Below, piece after piece: positions 11,181-21,271 of a stretch of 64,000 nt of DNA. Both the position numbers and the translations under genes were made by a program. Below the pieces are notes generated by a model that was given only the letters and a program-made list of their open reading frames with translations, searched no databases and was not told where the DNA came from. The DNA is from Capitulum mitella. Taxonomy: Eukaryota > Arthropoda > Thecostraca > Pollicipedomorpha > Pollicipedidae. Each line of letters starts with the position of its first letter. Within the stretch, counting starts at the first letter, position 1. The stretch lies in NCBI GenBank assembly GCA_030062745.1, contig CP099841.1, positions 7,685,001-7,749,000 of the forward strand. Reading direction: 5' to 3'.

Positions 11181-11186
11181 AATAAA
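11181..11186 (+). terminator. Possible polyadenylation signal of the IL-17-like gene
   Basis: AATAAA lies about 350 bases after the stop codon, immediately before the family-A copy that begins near 11188. It is the first good signal downstream. Confidence 0.35.
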
Positions 11187-11187
11187 A

Positions 11188-11975
11188 TACGGTTGACCGT
11201 CTTCCCCTGGGATTTTTCCAAGATTGAGAGAGAACGAACACACGCAGCGCCACGAAACTTCGTGTACATTGCGCTTGATCACTTTTACACATTTTGTTTT
11301 ATTTTTTTATTATTATTTTACTTATTATTTTTATATTTATTATTTCATTTCATTTTTATTTTTTTACACATTTTACACATTACACAGTTTTACACATTAC
11401 ACAACTTTTGACCCCAGGTCCAGTAAGGTGTATGACCTAGGTCAGATCAAATGGACCTATATGCAAAGAAGCTGAGCGCCTTGTAACTTTTTCGCAATCC
11501 ATGATATAACAATAAAACTTTCAGGGCGTTGAGACTTTGATAAATGCAACAAATCTCTTATCTCCGATTTTTTGGAAAGGTCCGGGTCATTGGCCTAAGG
11601 TCAAGACGGTTTTCAACACGTCACCGTTTTCTCAGAATTTGACGGATTTTTTAACAATATGAATGTGGGGAAATCCAGACATCCAGTATCCGTCAATGGG
11701 CAAAGCTTTCATGACCTCCAACTACTGACCTGAGGTTAAGTCACGAATAACTGTTATGAGTAAAAATGCACTGTCATCAAAACTGGCAATGAATGACTCA
11801 GATCGGGTAGAAAATGGCAGGGGTGACTCGCACAGTTGCGACTAATGCCGAGAAGTTCAAAAAGTTAAAAGAACTGGATATTTTGGCAATAAACAGACTT
11901 CTGCGACTAAGGCTCTGCAAACTGTGCAGATTGATAACTAGTGAGTTTTCCATAATTTAAGCAAGGGAATATGTG
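11188..11975 (+). mobile_element. Family A TTAA element, diverged and 3'-truncated
   Basis: Starts with GGTTGACCGTCTTCCCCTGG and continues with the family landmarks GAGAGAACGAAC, GACCTAGGTCAG, ATGACTCAG and GCAGATTGATAACTA, then loses similarity. It is the most diverged copy. The IR1-like site at 11584-11596 has one change (GGGTCATTGGCCT). An AT-rich TTTATT insertion sits at 11295-11395. Confidence 0.7.
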
Positions 11976-12289
11976 GTCAGCATATGCTCGGAAGTTTCTA
12001 AAAGGTCACCATTGCCACAAATTACTTGTTTAAAAGATGCATCTCTTGAAAATTCAAAATTCAAAAAACAAAAATGTAGTTTTATTTTCAAAATCTCCGG
12101 TTGAGTTATTTGATAGGGCAGTTCCACAATGTCTGCAATAAAAAAGGAAAGGGAAATGCAAAGTTCTGACCCTTTACGAAAATTCTGGTTACGTTACTGC
12201 AGGTTTCTGTTGCTTAGGGTTATTGCTAAGCGGCTTATTGGGTGCACTGTTGAATATCCCTCGGCTAACCTGGCGCAACCAACTTAAAC
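11976..12289. other. No gene seen
   Basis: AT-rich spacer between the truncated family-A copy and the C-rich array. Confidence 0.4.
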
Positions 12290-13215
12290 CATGACCGCGC
12301 CGCCGACATTCGAAATGACCCCAGTCATCCTCAACGTGACCCCACGCAGCCCCTGATCCCACACCTCACAGATCGTCACCCGAGTCCATTGACCAGCGAT
12401 ATAATCACGCACAATTTACATCCTGGCCCCCACCGACGCTTACCGACCGTCAACCTAACTCCAGCGACATAACCATATTGATGCCGCCCCGACTGTAGTC
12501 CTTCAGCTTCCCGCCCCCTAAAGACAGTTGGCTGCCAGAGTCTAAACAGTGGGTCTTCCACCCTACTGACACTCGACCGCCGGAGTATAAACAAAGCAAG
12601 GGATATCAGCGGGGGTTTACGTGTAGGTACATAGCCGACTGGCCGCGCGACGGACGCGGTGGCGGCCGAGAGGCAGACGGCGCGATAGCTAGCAGGCGAC
12701 ATCACCTCGCTGGCTTTCACCGTGACGGCACCAGCCCTCACCACACGGATCCACGCTAGTCCAACACCATCGACACTCATCAATACTCCACTGACCCGGA
12801 TTTCAGCTAACACTGTCATACCTCTGACTGTCATCCTATCATCTTGACTCTCACCCTGACCCCACTACTCTTCACCATTACTCCCACAAACCCTCACCCC
12901 GATCCCGCTACCCCTTCTCCCTTATTCCCACCAACGCACGAACCGACTACACGGGTCCGCACTTCAGGCTCACCGACACTCACCCTGACGTAGCTGACCA
13001 TTACACTGATCCCATCAGTCCATCAACTCCGACCTCAACGATGGCCACTCCCCTTCCCCCAAGACTCCACCAGCCTTCACCCTGGTCTCACCGACCCTAG
13101 CCCGTCCCTTATTGACTGTCCCCTGACCCCACCGACCGTCCCCTGGGCCCACCGACCCTTACCTTACTTCGACCCCCATATTGACCTACCGAACCCCACC
13201 CTCACTCCACTGACT
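12290..13215 (+). repeat. C-rich, G-poor degenerate tandem array
   Basis: About 900 bases made of variants of CCACCGACCCTCACCCTGAC with spacing near 22 bases, clearest at 13060-13180. Base skew is strong (C much greater than G on this strand). The 152-residue minus-strand frame at 12376-12834 comes from this skew and is not a gene. Confidence 0.6.
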
Positions 13216-13226
13216 CTCAGATTTGC

Positions 13227-14546
13227 TTAACACTGGCACTGGAAGGGGGTCTTTTTGTGTCCCCCCATCTGTTTTTCCTGAATATCTCGAGAAGGGATCG
13301 GAGCTGGTTACTGCTACTTTGTGACATTTATGGAAATTGAATAACTGGTCGAATGACGCCAAAAAATCGGAAATCGGCCGGAAATTGAAGTCAGACAAAC
13401 ATGGCGAAAGCGACGGTTGTCGCTTCCAAATGAGAGCTTTGTGAAAGAACCAGCGTTCTACTTACGACTACCGTGTAAACGCAGTCGGGCGATGTCATTT
13501 GGGCATAAATGATGGATGTACCAAGACCATAGCCAGGGTCAATAGGGGTCAAGGTCATCTAAGGTCAAGAGCAAACAGCTTGTGACGTGATCGATTTGTT
13601 TTGCAACATGTCATTATATCTGAAATATGCATTCGGAGGCCCTAATAAAAACATGTGTGCGCACACTAATACTCTTACATATACCAAGGTCAGTGGAGGT
13701 CAAAGTCATTAAAGGTCAAGATCAAATATCTTGTGATCTGCCCAGATTTGTTCTGCTACATGTCGATTTGTATCCCTAATAAAAACACGTATGCGCACAT
13801 GGATACGCACACATATATACCAGAGTCATTTCAGGTCAAGGTCATCAAAGGTCAAGGGCAACTTTTTTGTGACCTGGTTCAGATCTGCTTTGCAATATGT
13901 CGATTTGTATGAAATATGCATTTAAAGACCCTATTAAAACACGTTTGGCACATTAATACTCATATGTATATAGATATATACATATGAGTATATATATACG
14001 TAAATACATACATACATACCTACATACATATGTAAATAAACGCTGGAAGTGACCAAATGTACCGATGTTGGCTACGTTCACTGCAAATACACCAAAAGAT
14101 ATATGTTGCGCCCTCATGTGTACTCTCAAACTGTCCCGTGTTGTTCGAAGTCTGATCTGCAAATGATGAAGAAATGACGCCATAGGTCAATGACCTGACA
14201 TGACCTGGACCCAAAATCCTTAGTTAAGACGCCAAACGAATGGAAGTTGTCGTATTCCACGTTTCAACGGCCAAACGAACACCCTTTTCCCGTTTCGTTT
14301 GAAATGTTGTACGGAACGGCCTGTTTGGGCCGAGAAAGTGTCCAAGGTTGCCCTTTTCGATCTCATTTGACCTTCAAGATATCAACCTAGGGTCATGAAA
14401 ACTGCACACAACGTAAATCGTTCTAGCCCCAATCTCTCCACAAAATTTCATGTTTCTAGCTCTACCCGTTTCCGAGATCGGAGGGGGCAATTTTAGACCG
14501 CCCTTCCAGTGCGCGTTAGTGCGAAACCCCCTTCCACTGCGGGGTG
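13227..14546 (+). mobile_element. Family M TTAA element, full length
   Basis: Begins TTAACACTGGCACTGGAAGG and ends in CCCCTTCCACTGCGGGGTGTAA, so the tips are inverted copies. It carries three tandem internal units of about 150 bases starting near 13527, 13682 and 13828. Each contains two or three AGGTCA-type half-sites and one (T/C)CAAGGTCA, at 13549-13557, 13684-13692 and 13836-13844. A microsatellite-like ATATAC stretch lies at 13970-14040. No protein is encoded, so it is non-autonomous. The TTAA flank suggests piggyBac-type mobilisation. Confidence 0.7.
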
Positions 14547-14996
14547 TAACCAACCCCCACCTTGGCTCTGGCGGATATCATTTCGGTCCGGTCCATTGTT
14601 CTTTTATTTCGGTCAATTGTTCTATTCTTCGCTGACTGCAGTACCTTCAGACCTTCCCCGTGCTATTCACTGGGATATGGCGGCCGCTGTGGTCGTCTAC
14701 GGGCCAGCTTTATCATTTACATGTCTTCTCAATTACATATGCAAGTTGTTGGCGGCGATCCATCCAGGGGACTTCACTGGTCGCTGGTGCGGATTCCGCA
14801 GATGATCGCGTCACGGGGCCCACGGGGCGGCCGGCGGTGCTCGGTCCACGAAATGCTTTGAGGGACCGTGGCATTTTAGTTTTGTGGCGTGTAACTGTAT
14901 TGCAGTCCGTGCAATATTGCAAATAAAAAGAAAAAAACAACTGCGGAAGCCTTCAGGTTTTCTGGTGGAGTTTGACATCGTGGGCACGTGGTGGTG
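14547..14996. other. Unassigned; possible transcript 3' end
   Basis: Moderately GC-rich stretch with overlapping open frames and an AATAAA at 14922-14927 followed by an A-rich run. It could be the 3' end of a host transcript or of a retroelement. No protein family is recognised. Confidence 0.25.
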
Positions 14997-15025
14997 TCAG
15001 CAACGATCCGGCCGATCGTTGCTGA
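14997..15025. other. Perfect 12-bp hairpin
   Basis: TCAGCAACGATC (14997-15008) and GATCGTTGCTGA (15014-15025) are perfect inverted copies around CGGCC. It is followed by repeated GCAACRTCGTGCAA words at 15038-15075. Confidence 0.6.
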
Positions 15026-15440
15026 GATAAAGACTTTAGCAACATCGTGCAACAGTCTGCAACGTCGTGCAATATCGACAAGGTCGTTGCCCGAGGTCGC
15101 CGAAACGTGTCTCAGACCATTCCAGGTGCGATGCGAGTCCCCTCTGACAGTACCGCCCTGCCAGATACAGCTGTTGCCGCTGGGGTAGAACGAACACACT
15201 TGTACTCTTGACACCTAAGCGGAAGGAGGACTGACGACGGCACGGGGCAAGGGCGCCACGGCAGGTAAGCTGAGCGATCATGGAGGTTATCGCGGGGGTG
15301 GCGGCCGCGGCCCCGCCACGGCCACCGGACGACCATACTCAATTCCAACGCGGCTTTTTGAAGGCAGAAAAATGTAACCACGTTACAGTTCGTTCTTTGT
15401 CGTCTGGGTTCCGGTTAAAATATCACGCAAAAACAAATAG
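15026..15440. other. Unassigned GC-rich stretch with a strong donor site
   Basis: GGCAG|GTAAGC at 15262-15271 is a near-consensus 5' splice site, preceded by GC-rich DNA without a long frame. It could end a non-coding first exon. No coding claim is made. Confidence 0.25.
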
Positions 15441-16550
15441 TTAACCCGCCCCCGACTGGGGGGGGACGGTTGACCGCCCCCTGGAGTTTTTCCAGGACTG
15501 CGATAGAACGAACAAACGCAGCGTCACGAGACTTCGTACACCTTTTGCTTGATCATGTTTACACCTTACGTCGAAGTTTTGACCTCAGGTCTAGTCAGGC
15601 GTTTGACATAGGTCATGTCAAGTGGACCTATGTCCATAAAAGTTTAGCGTCCTTTAACTTTTTTGGAAAACATGTCACAAAAAACTTCTAGGGATTAGAG
15701 ATCTTGTTGAATGCAACAAACCTGCTATATCACATGTTCCAGAATTTTCCAGGTCACCGATCTAAGGTCAAGTCCATTTTTGAGACATGTGGTCGTTAAC
15801 CTAAGGCCAGGTCACAAGAAACTTTTATGAGCGAAAATGCACCGCAGTCAAAATCGGAGATGAATTACTCAGAACGGGTTGAAAATGGCAGAACTGGCTT
15901 GCACAGCTATGAGTAATGCCAAGAAGTTAAAGAATTTCAAGACCTGCATATTTTGGAAATCAACAGACTACCGCCAATAAAGCCCCGCCAATTATGTAGA
16001 TTGATAACTACTCGATTTTTCCAAAATTTTAGCATCAGGAACCATCACAAGGACCACTAGGATTAAGGAATATTATATAGAAGGCCTATTTGGCGAAAAT
16101 AAAGAAACGCTAAAATCATTTCCTGTTAATTTCGTACTGCGTTCGGCTACGGTGTCGTCGGCAGTCGGCGCGAAAATCGCCGTGTCTTTTTCCGTCTGTG
16201 TCAACGTTTCGGAATATATATTAAACAAATCAGAGGAATTTGACGCGTATCGGCATTTGCAGAATTTTATCCGTTCATTGGTGCCTTTATCCAGCCTTTA
16301 TCAATGACAGCCCTTGAGATCCAGACTGTTTTTCGGTTTCATGCAGTCGGCTGCGAGAAAACATATATAGAGTGTAAAAGACTTGCATAATGTCCAAAAC
16401 TAAAAATGAGATCATTTATGAACTCTATTTGCCACGAGTTTACCAATGTTGTGCTTATTTTTGTCGTGCGACCAGCCGTTCGTGCGTTGGGGGGCAGTCA
16501 ACCCACCACCAATCGAGCGTGGTCCACGCCGACTGCCAGTCGGGGACGGG
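15441..16550 (+). mobile_element. Family A TTAA element, near full length
   Basis: Starts TTAACCCGCCCCCGACTGGG and ends CCAGTCGGGGACGGGAAA, where the closing TTAA is lost. Family landmarks are present in order: GAACGAACAAACGCAG, TTACTCAGAACGGGT, ATGCAGTCGGCT and TCGTGCGACCAGCCGTTCGT. The IR1 site is degraded (near 15754). Confidence 0.8.
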
Positions 16551-16729
16551 AAAGAAGAGACGAACTTGATCCAATTCTTTTTGCGCATGCCTGTATTCAG
16601 CGAGGAATAACCAAGCTCAGGCTTCAGAAGTGGAGTTTTCCAAGAGCGATCCATGAAGATAAGGAGGAAGAGGATCGGCGGCTGATCCAGCAGCCGGCTT
16701 CTGCAGTGGAGTCTACCCCCTTCACGTAC

Positions 16730-17130
16730 CCCTCCCCTCTCAGCTCCCACACCGCACTTTTTAGAGCGCGTGTAGTAGCTTTATCCCCTTCCTGTCTTGT
16801 ACTGTCCTTGTAAGGGCGGTACAGGGTGGTTCCCCGCTTCCTCCCCACCCTTCCTCCCTCCCCCTTTGTCCCCCCCCCCAGTTCCACACCGCAATTTTCA
16901 GAGCGTATGTGGCTGATTCCTGTCCCTCCACTCCTTCTGCATTGCCCTTGTGAGGGCGGTGCAGGATGACAACCCCGCATCTCCCCCACCCTCGCCTCGT
17001 TCCCCCCCGGGGACAGCACATCGCACTTTGTAATGCGTGTGAATCCCCTCCCCCTTCGGTGCTTCCACCGTAAGAGCGCCACCCTCGCTTCGGTGACTGG
17101 TACCTCCCTGCCCTTCTTAGCGTGTGTAAC
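16730..17130 (+). repeat. Tandem monomers in the LINE 5' region
   Basis: Three units of about 135-139 bases start at 16741, 16880 and 17013. Each begins with a CACACCGCACTTT-like word plus AGAGCGYRTGTG and later has a TGAGGGCGGTGCAGG-like word. They lie directly upstream of the LINE ORF1, in the position of 5' UTR promoter monomers known from some L1 families. Confidence 0.55.
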
Positions 17131-17472
17131 ATACTCCCCGGTGACCCGGTGATCGGCCTTGTGACCTGCTTCCACCGAGTAAGCGGCCTCCCTGTTTTCT
17201 CTTTGCTATCCTGAGACTTTTTCACTCCAAAACCTAAGCCACTGGGGAAACCCAACGGTGTACGGCCTCCCCACTTGGCCCTCCCGAGGTGGTGCGGAGG
17301 TTCAAAGAACCAGGTGCGCTCTTTAGCTCCTCTTCACTCCCTCTTCTAGACCCACTCTATCGCACCTTTCCATCCTTGCAGTCGTCACATATCGTCCCAC
17401 TTCGCTATATATTACACAGGAAACAGTGCCCTTCTCACGCATCCCACACTCAATTCTCTTAGGTTGTCGAAA
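17131..17472 (+). mobile_element. LINE 5' untranslated region
   Basis: Non-coding DNA between the monomers and the first ORF1 ATG. No other gene seen. Confidence 0.5.
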
Positions 17473-18767
17473 ATGTCCTCCCAGGACCCCCGAGAGAAGG
17501 TCCCCCGGAATCGGGTGGTGCCCCTCAGGTAGCGCATCTGCCCCCCGAGTTTCTGTCGCCTCTGGATGAGGCTTTTATCTTTCTGCGACCTCTTGAGGGT
17601 CGCTTTACCAAGAACCCGTTTATTCTCAAGAGGGAGCTTGACTCATCCCTGGGCCCGGTCCGCACTGCCAAGGTGGTGCGGTCCGGATCCATCCTGATTC
17701 AGACACAAAACAAAACGCAAACAGCAAAAATGGGGCTGACTTCCTTCCTGGGGGTCGCTGTGAGGCTGGAGGTGGCATCTGCCCCTGACGCCACTTCTGG
17801 CATGGTGTACGTCCCAGACCTGACGGATATGTCGGAGGAGGAGCTCCTGGCCAAGCGGCGGTCCCAGGGGACCTGCCAGGTTTCCCGGCCTCCTTCCCGG
17901 GGACAGGGTCCGGCCCCAACCATCAGGGCAGCCTTTTGGGGCCCCCGCCTCCCCCAGCGTATTTCTGTTCGCTACCTCCGTCTCCCAGTCCAACCGTTTG
18001 TGCCCGCCTCCAAAAGATGCCGGCACTGCCAGCGGTACGGACATATCGAGAAAACATGCCGAACAAAGACGCCCATCTGTGGCATGTATGCGGCAGCCCA
18101 TGGTACCCGGGCCTGCCCTGAGGACGCCTCCCCTCTGTGCGCCGTCTGCGGCGGCCCGCATCCCGTTTGGGACGCGGGCTGCCCACGATGGGCGAACTTC
18201 TGCCGGATGGAGGCAGAGAAAGTCCAGAGGCGCCGTCAGGCCTCAGACCTCCCTCCTCGCAGCCGTCAAGAATGGCCGACGCCTAGCGAGGCCCACGGAG
18301 GTCAGGGACCTGCCTCCCTGGCCCCTCTCAGGCCGACAGGATCCGCGAGGCGGATCCTGCTTCCCCGCTCCGCGCGGGGTCCTCGTCCTCGCTCCCGGCC
18401 GCAACCATTCCCGGCCTCCTCAGTGACCCAGCCCGAGGCGGTCCTGAGCCCGTCCTTCCGGAGCGTCTCCGGGAGCGACTCCTCTCCCCCTCCCCTGGTT
18501 CCCAGGTCGGGGAGGAGGTCTCTCTCTTGTCCCGAATCCTGCCCGTCCTTGGGGGTCCTGACGTCAGGCCAGGCAGGGCAGTTCTCCCCTGCGTCCTCCA
18601 AATCGGAGTCGACTCCTGCCGAGTCTGAGGGAACCCCCAGTCCCCCGACGCCGCGGGCTCGCTCGCAACTGCGACGGGCAGGGGTCTCCGCCGGACGCGC
18701 GATCCCGGTCCTAGCCATTAGTGACGACTCGAAGTGTCTCCAAATTTCCGCTCCAGTGGAGTACTAA
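17473..18767 (+). pseudogene. LINE ORF1 (Gag-like, three zinc knuckles), broken
   Basis: The best start is the ATG at 17473 (MSSQDPREK), but the frame must shift by one near 17525 to reach the long frame that ends at 18767. That frame holds an RNA-binding-like region (KVVRSGSILIQTQNKTQT) followed by the 'PQRISVRYLRLPVQPFVP' strand typical of jockey/I-group ORF1. Three CCHC knuckles follow: CRHCQRYGHIEKTC (18018-18059) is intact, the second (18078 onward) has tyrosine at 18087-18089 where the second cysteine should be, and the third (CAVCGGPH, 18135 onward) is intact. A proline- and serine-rich tail follows. ORF1 binds the element RNA. The TAA overlaps an ATG (TAATG, 18765-18769). Frameshift and lost cysteine mark it as inactive. 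Confidence 0.8.
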
Positions 18768-20135
18768 TGGACTGGTGGGCCACTGGGCGGAATTCAAAGA
18801 GTATATCGTCAAAAGAGACCACTAGTTGCCGACATTCAGGAAACCCATTTTCTCGACTCTAATCAGAACAATTTCAACATTTCTGGCCATTCCCTTCGCA
18901 AGCACTGCTTTAACGTAACTCCCCGTCGAGGTGGCACGGCTCTCTTTGTCTCTAATTCTCACTTGCACTCTAGAATTTACCCCAGAAGTACCCTTGATTT
19001 TCTCGTCATCAAAATTCAACTTGCACAGTTTCTCGCCACCTTGTTCTCGCTCTATCTATCTTCCTCTGACCGCAATGTCACTCACCTTTTTCTCTCCACT
19101 TTGTTTCACCAGATCCCCGCCCCTTGCGTAATTTTGGGTGACTTCAACGCCCATCATACTGCACGGGGTTGTTGCACCACAGACACCAGGGTACGGTTCA
19201 TCGAAACGATTCTACACGACCACGACCTAGTATTCCTCAATGACCGGATTCCCACACACGCAGCTCAGTTCAAATCAAATCAAATATCAATCAGCCACCA
19301 ATCTCTCTCTCTCGTTCCCACTAACATATCTGTAAAACTTACGTGGCGCATACAAACAGACAGATACTTAAGCGACCATCATCCCATACACATCCATTTG
19401 CATGACACTCCCTCAGGCCAACACGGTTACCGCTTCCTACCAAGGTGGAACATTAAAAGCGCGGACTGGCCAACCTACAACATGCAAATTGACGCTAGTC
19501 AGCCTGCAAATTCGACGCCTCTGCTTGCACAGTTCCTGGACACAATTCTTCAAGCAGCACACAACAACATTCAACACACCTCACGACCACACGGCCGCAG
19601 GCACATGGCTTGATGGTCGGACGACTGCCAGAAAGCAGTGGCGATCCGGCGCCGAGCCGAGCGAGTTTTCAGACGCCTTGTCTGCAGCCCGCGCGAGGAG
19701 GCGGCTAGACAGGCACGTACACAGTGCAGACGCATAATTCTTGCAGAAAAACGCAAATCCTAGGAACAGAACTGCAACAGTTTCAACAGATTCACCCCTC
19801 TTGCAAAGATTTCAAAGCTTGTACGCCCCTTTTCTACGAAATTCTCATCCCCAAAAGCTTTTCCACAACTGACTATACTTGGCATGACTTATTCAGAACC
19901 GAGACAGGTCGTGACACAGTTTGCATATCACTACGTGCCAGTCTCTGCCAACTCACAGTACAGCCAAACCACATTCTCCCATTTAAATCTGACACTGCAG
20001 GCATGCCACTTCCGCTCAGACAACACACAGGCATACAATCAGTCATTCACCCTGGCAGAACTCACGCACGCTCTCAGCAGGTGCGGCAACGCCTCAATAG
20101 GACCGGATCACAAAGCGTATCCTTTTTGCAAAATC
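18754..20135 (+). pseudogene. LINE ORF2 remnant: endonuclease, truncated before RT
   Basis: QWSTNGLVGHWAEFKEY starts the apurinic-like endonuclease in one frame. A frameshift near 18825 leads to the frame with IQETHF, RRGGTALFV, VILGDFNAHH (19131 onward) and SDHHPIHI (19372 onward), the catalytic signatures of non-LTR endonucleases. The arginine-rich linker at 19610-19750 has a stop. The frame with SFTLAELTHALSRCGN and IGPDH (20040-20110) marks the start of the reverse transcriptase. Similarity then ends at about 20135, so all catalytic RT motifs and the 3' UTR are missing. It belongs to the jockey/I group; the exact clade cannot be fixed. Confidence 0.75.
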
Positions 20136-21234
20136 TCTGAATTCGGTCAATACCATAGATAACAGAGCGTATAAGTATGGGCCAGCAGTCCGACGAAGCC
20201 TTGCTTGGTGGCCGATATGAGGTTATGGAGTATTCACAAATGATGCTACAGTCCTCACATTTCATCTTTTTTCGTTCACGCATACCTCAAAATGCTGGGT
20301 CTCCGAGGACCGAGAACACTGTTCTGCGTCAGCTAATGCGAGTCATCTTCTCATAACGCTGCCTAAGACAGGACATGGAAAAAGCAGGCGAGCAAGAACG
20401 ATGCCGGCCGATTCCAGAACAGCCAAGTGCGCCAAGCATTCCGCGGTGAGACTGTTCGATCGGCAGCTGCCGTCGGGACCATGGGTGTTATCTCGGCGAG
20501 GGCCGCGCGGAACATGTCCCACGCAGTGTTCCAGAGTTGGTGATTTGTTCCCCAAATTTTTGAGGTATTAGATACGTATTTCCCACTGGTGACAATTTCT
20601 TGGATCTCGAAAGCTAACAAAAATGTTTCAACCGTACTTTGTCATGCGGTCCCCGAAAAGTGACTGTACCGCCCCCCCCCCTCCCCACCCTTCCTATTGG
20701 CGGATTGCAATCAGCTTGCTCCCCCCCCCCATTTTTGAACCGTGGCAACACCCATGGTCGGGGCACATGCCAGAAGAGGGAGGGGTGTGTGCTGTGCCCT
20801 CCCCCGCCACTCGTCGCTCACGCCACCCCCCCCCCCCACTCGACAGCGGACCGATCGCTCGCCGTGCACGCCGGCCGGACGCCGTATCGGCGGCGTGCCG
20901 AGCCGGGGGAGATCAACCCGGCGCCAGCTCGACAAACGGCGCAGCGCTACCCGGCTCAGCAGAGGATGGAGGTACTCAGGCGGCCAGCACCGAGGGTCCG
21001 GGACGCCGCCCGTTGCGCGCGACGACTACAACACCCACACCGTCTCCCCACGGAACAACCGGAGATGGTGATAATGACGCGGCCAAGAGTTTTTGGAAGG
21101 GGTCCAAGCATGTGGAAATGTTCTTTTAAGCAAAGGTCCTTTGAGAGACCCCAAACAACCGTACCCCATAACAGCGGCGAAGGCCCTTACCTAGCCTGGG
21201 TCCTGAAAACTGCGCGTCTACCATAAAAGGAGAC
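20136..21234. other. No gene supported; GC-rich C-tract region
   Basis: Contains long C runs (20671-20683, 20716-20730, 20827-20838) and a GC-rich stretch open in three frames at 20640-21100. Multiple overlapping frames without a motif point to composition, though a host exon cannot be excluded. Confidence 0.35.
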
Positions 21235-21271
21235 TGGGTTAATCCAGCGCCCAATGGGCTGGATTAACCCA
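21235..21271. other. Perfect 14-bp inverted repeat
   Basis: TGGGTTAATCCAGC (21235-21248) and GCTGGATTAACCCA (21258-21271) pair perfectly around a 9-base spacer. Each arm holds TAATCC/GGATTA, the K50 homeodomain (Otx/Bicoid type) core. Confidence 0.65.

Noticed and set aside
12376-12834. 152-residue minus-strand open frame
   Set aside because: It lies wholly in the C-rich tandem array, where stop codons are rare by composition; no domain, splice site or codon bias of its own.
20640-21226. Overlapping GC-rich frames of up to 195 residues
   Set aside because: Three frames are open at once and translate C tracts to proline and arginine runs; composition explains them.
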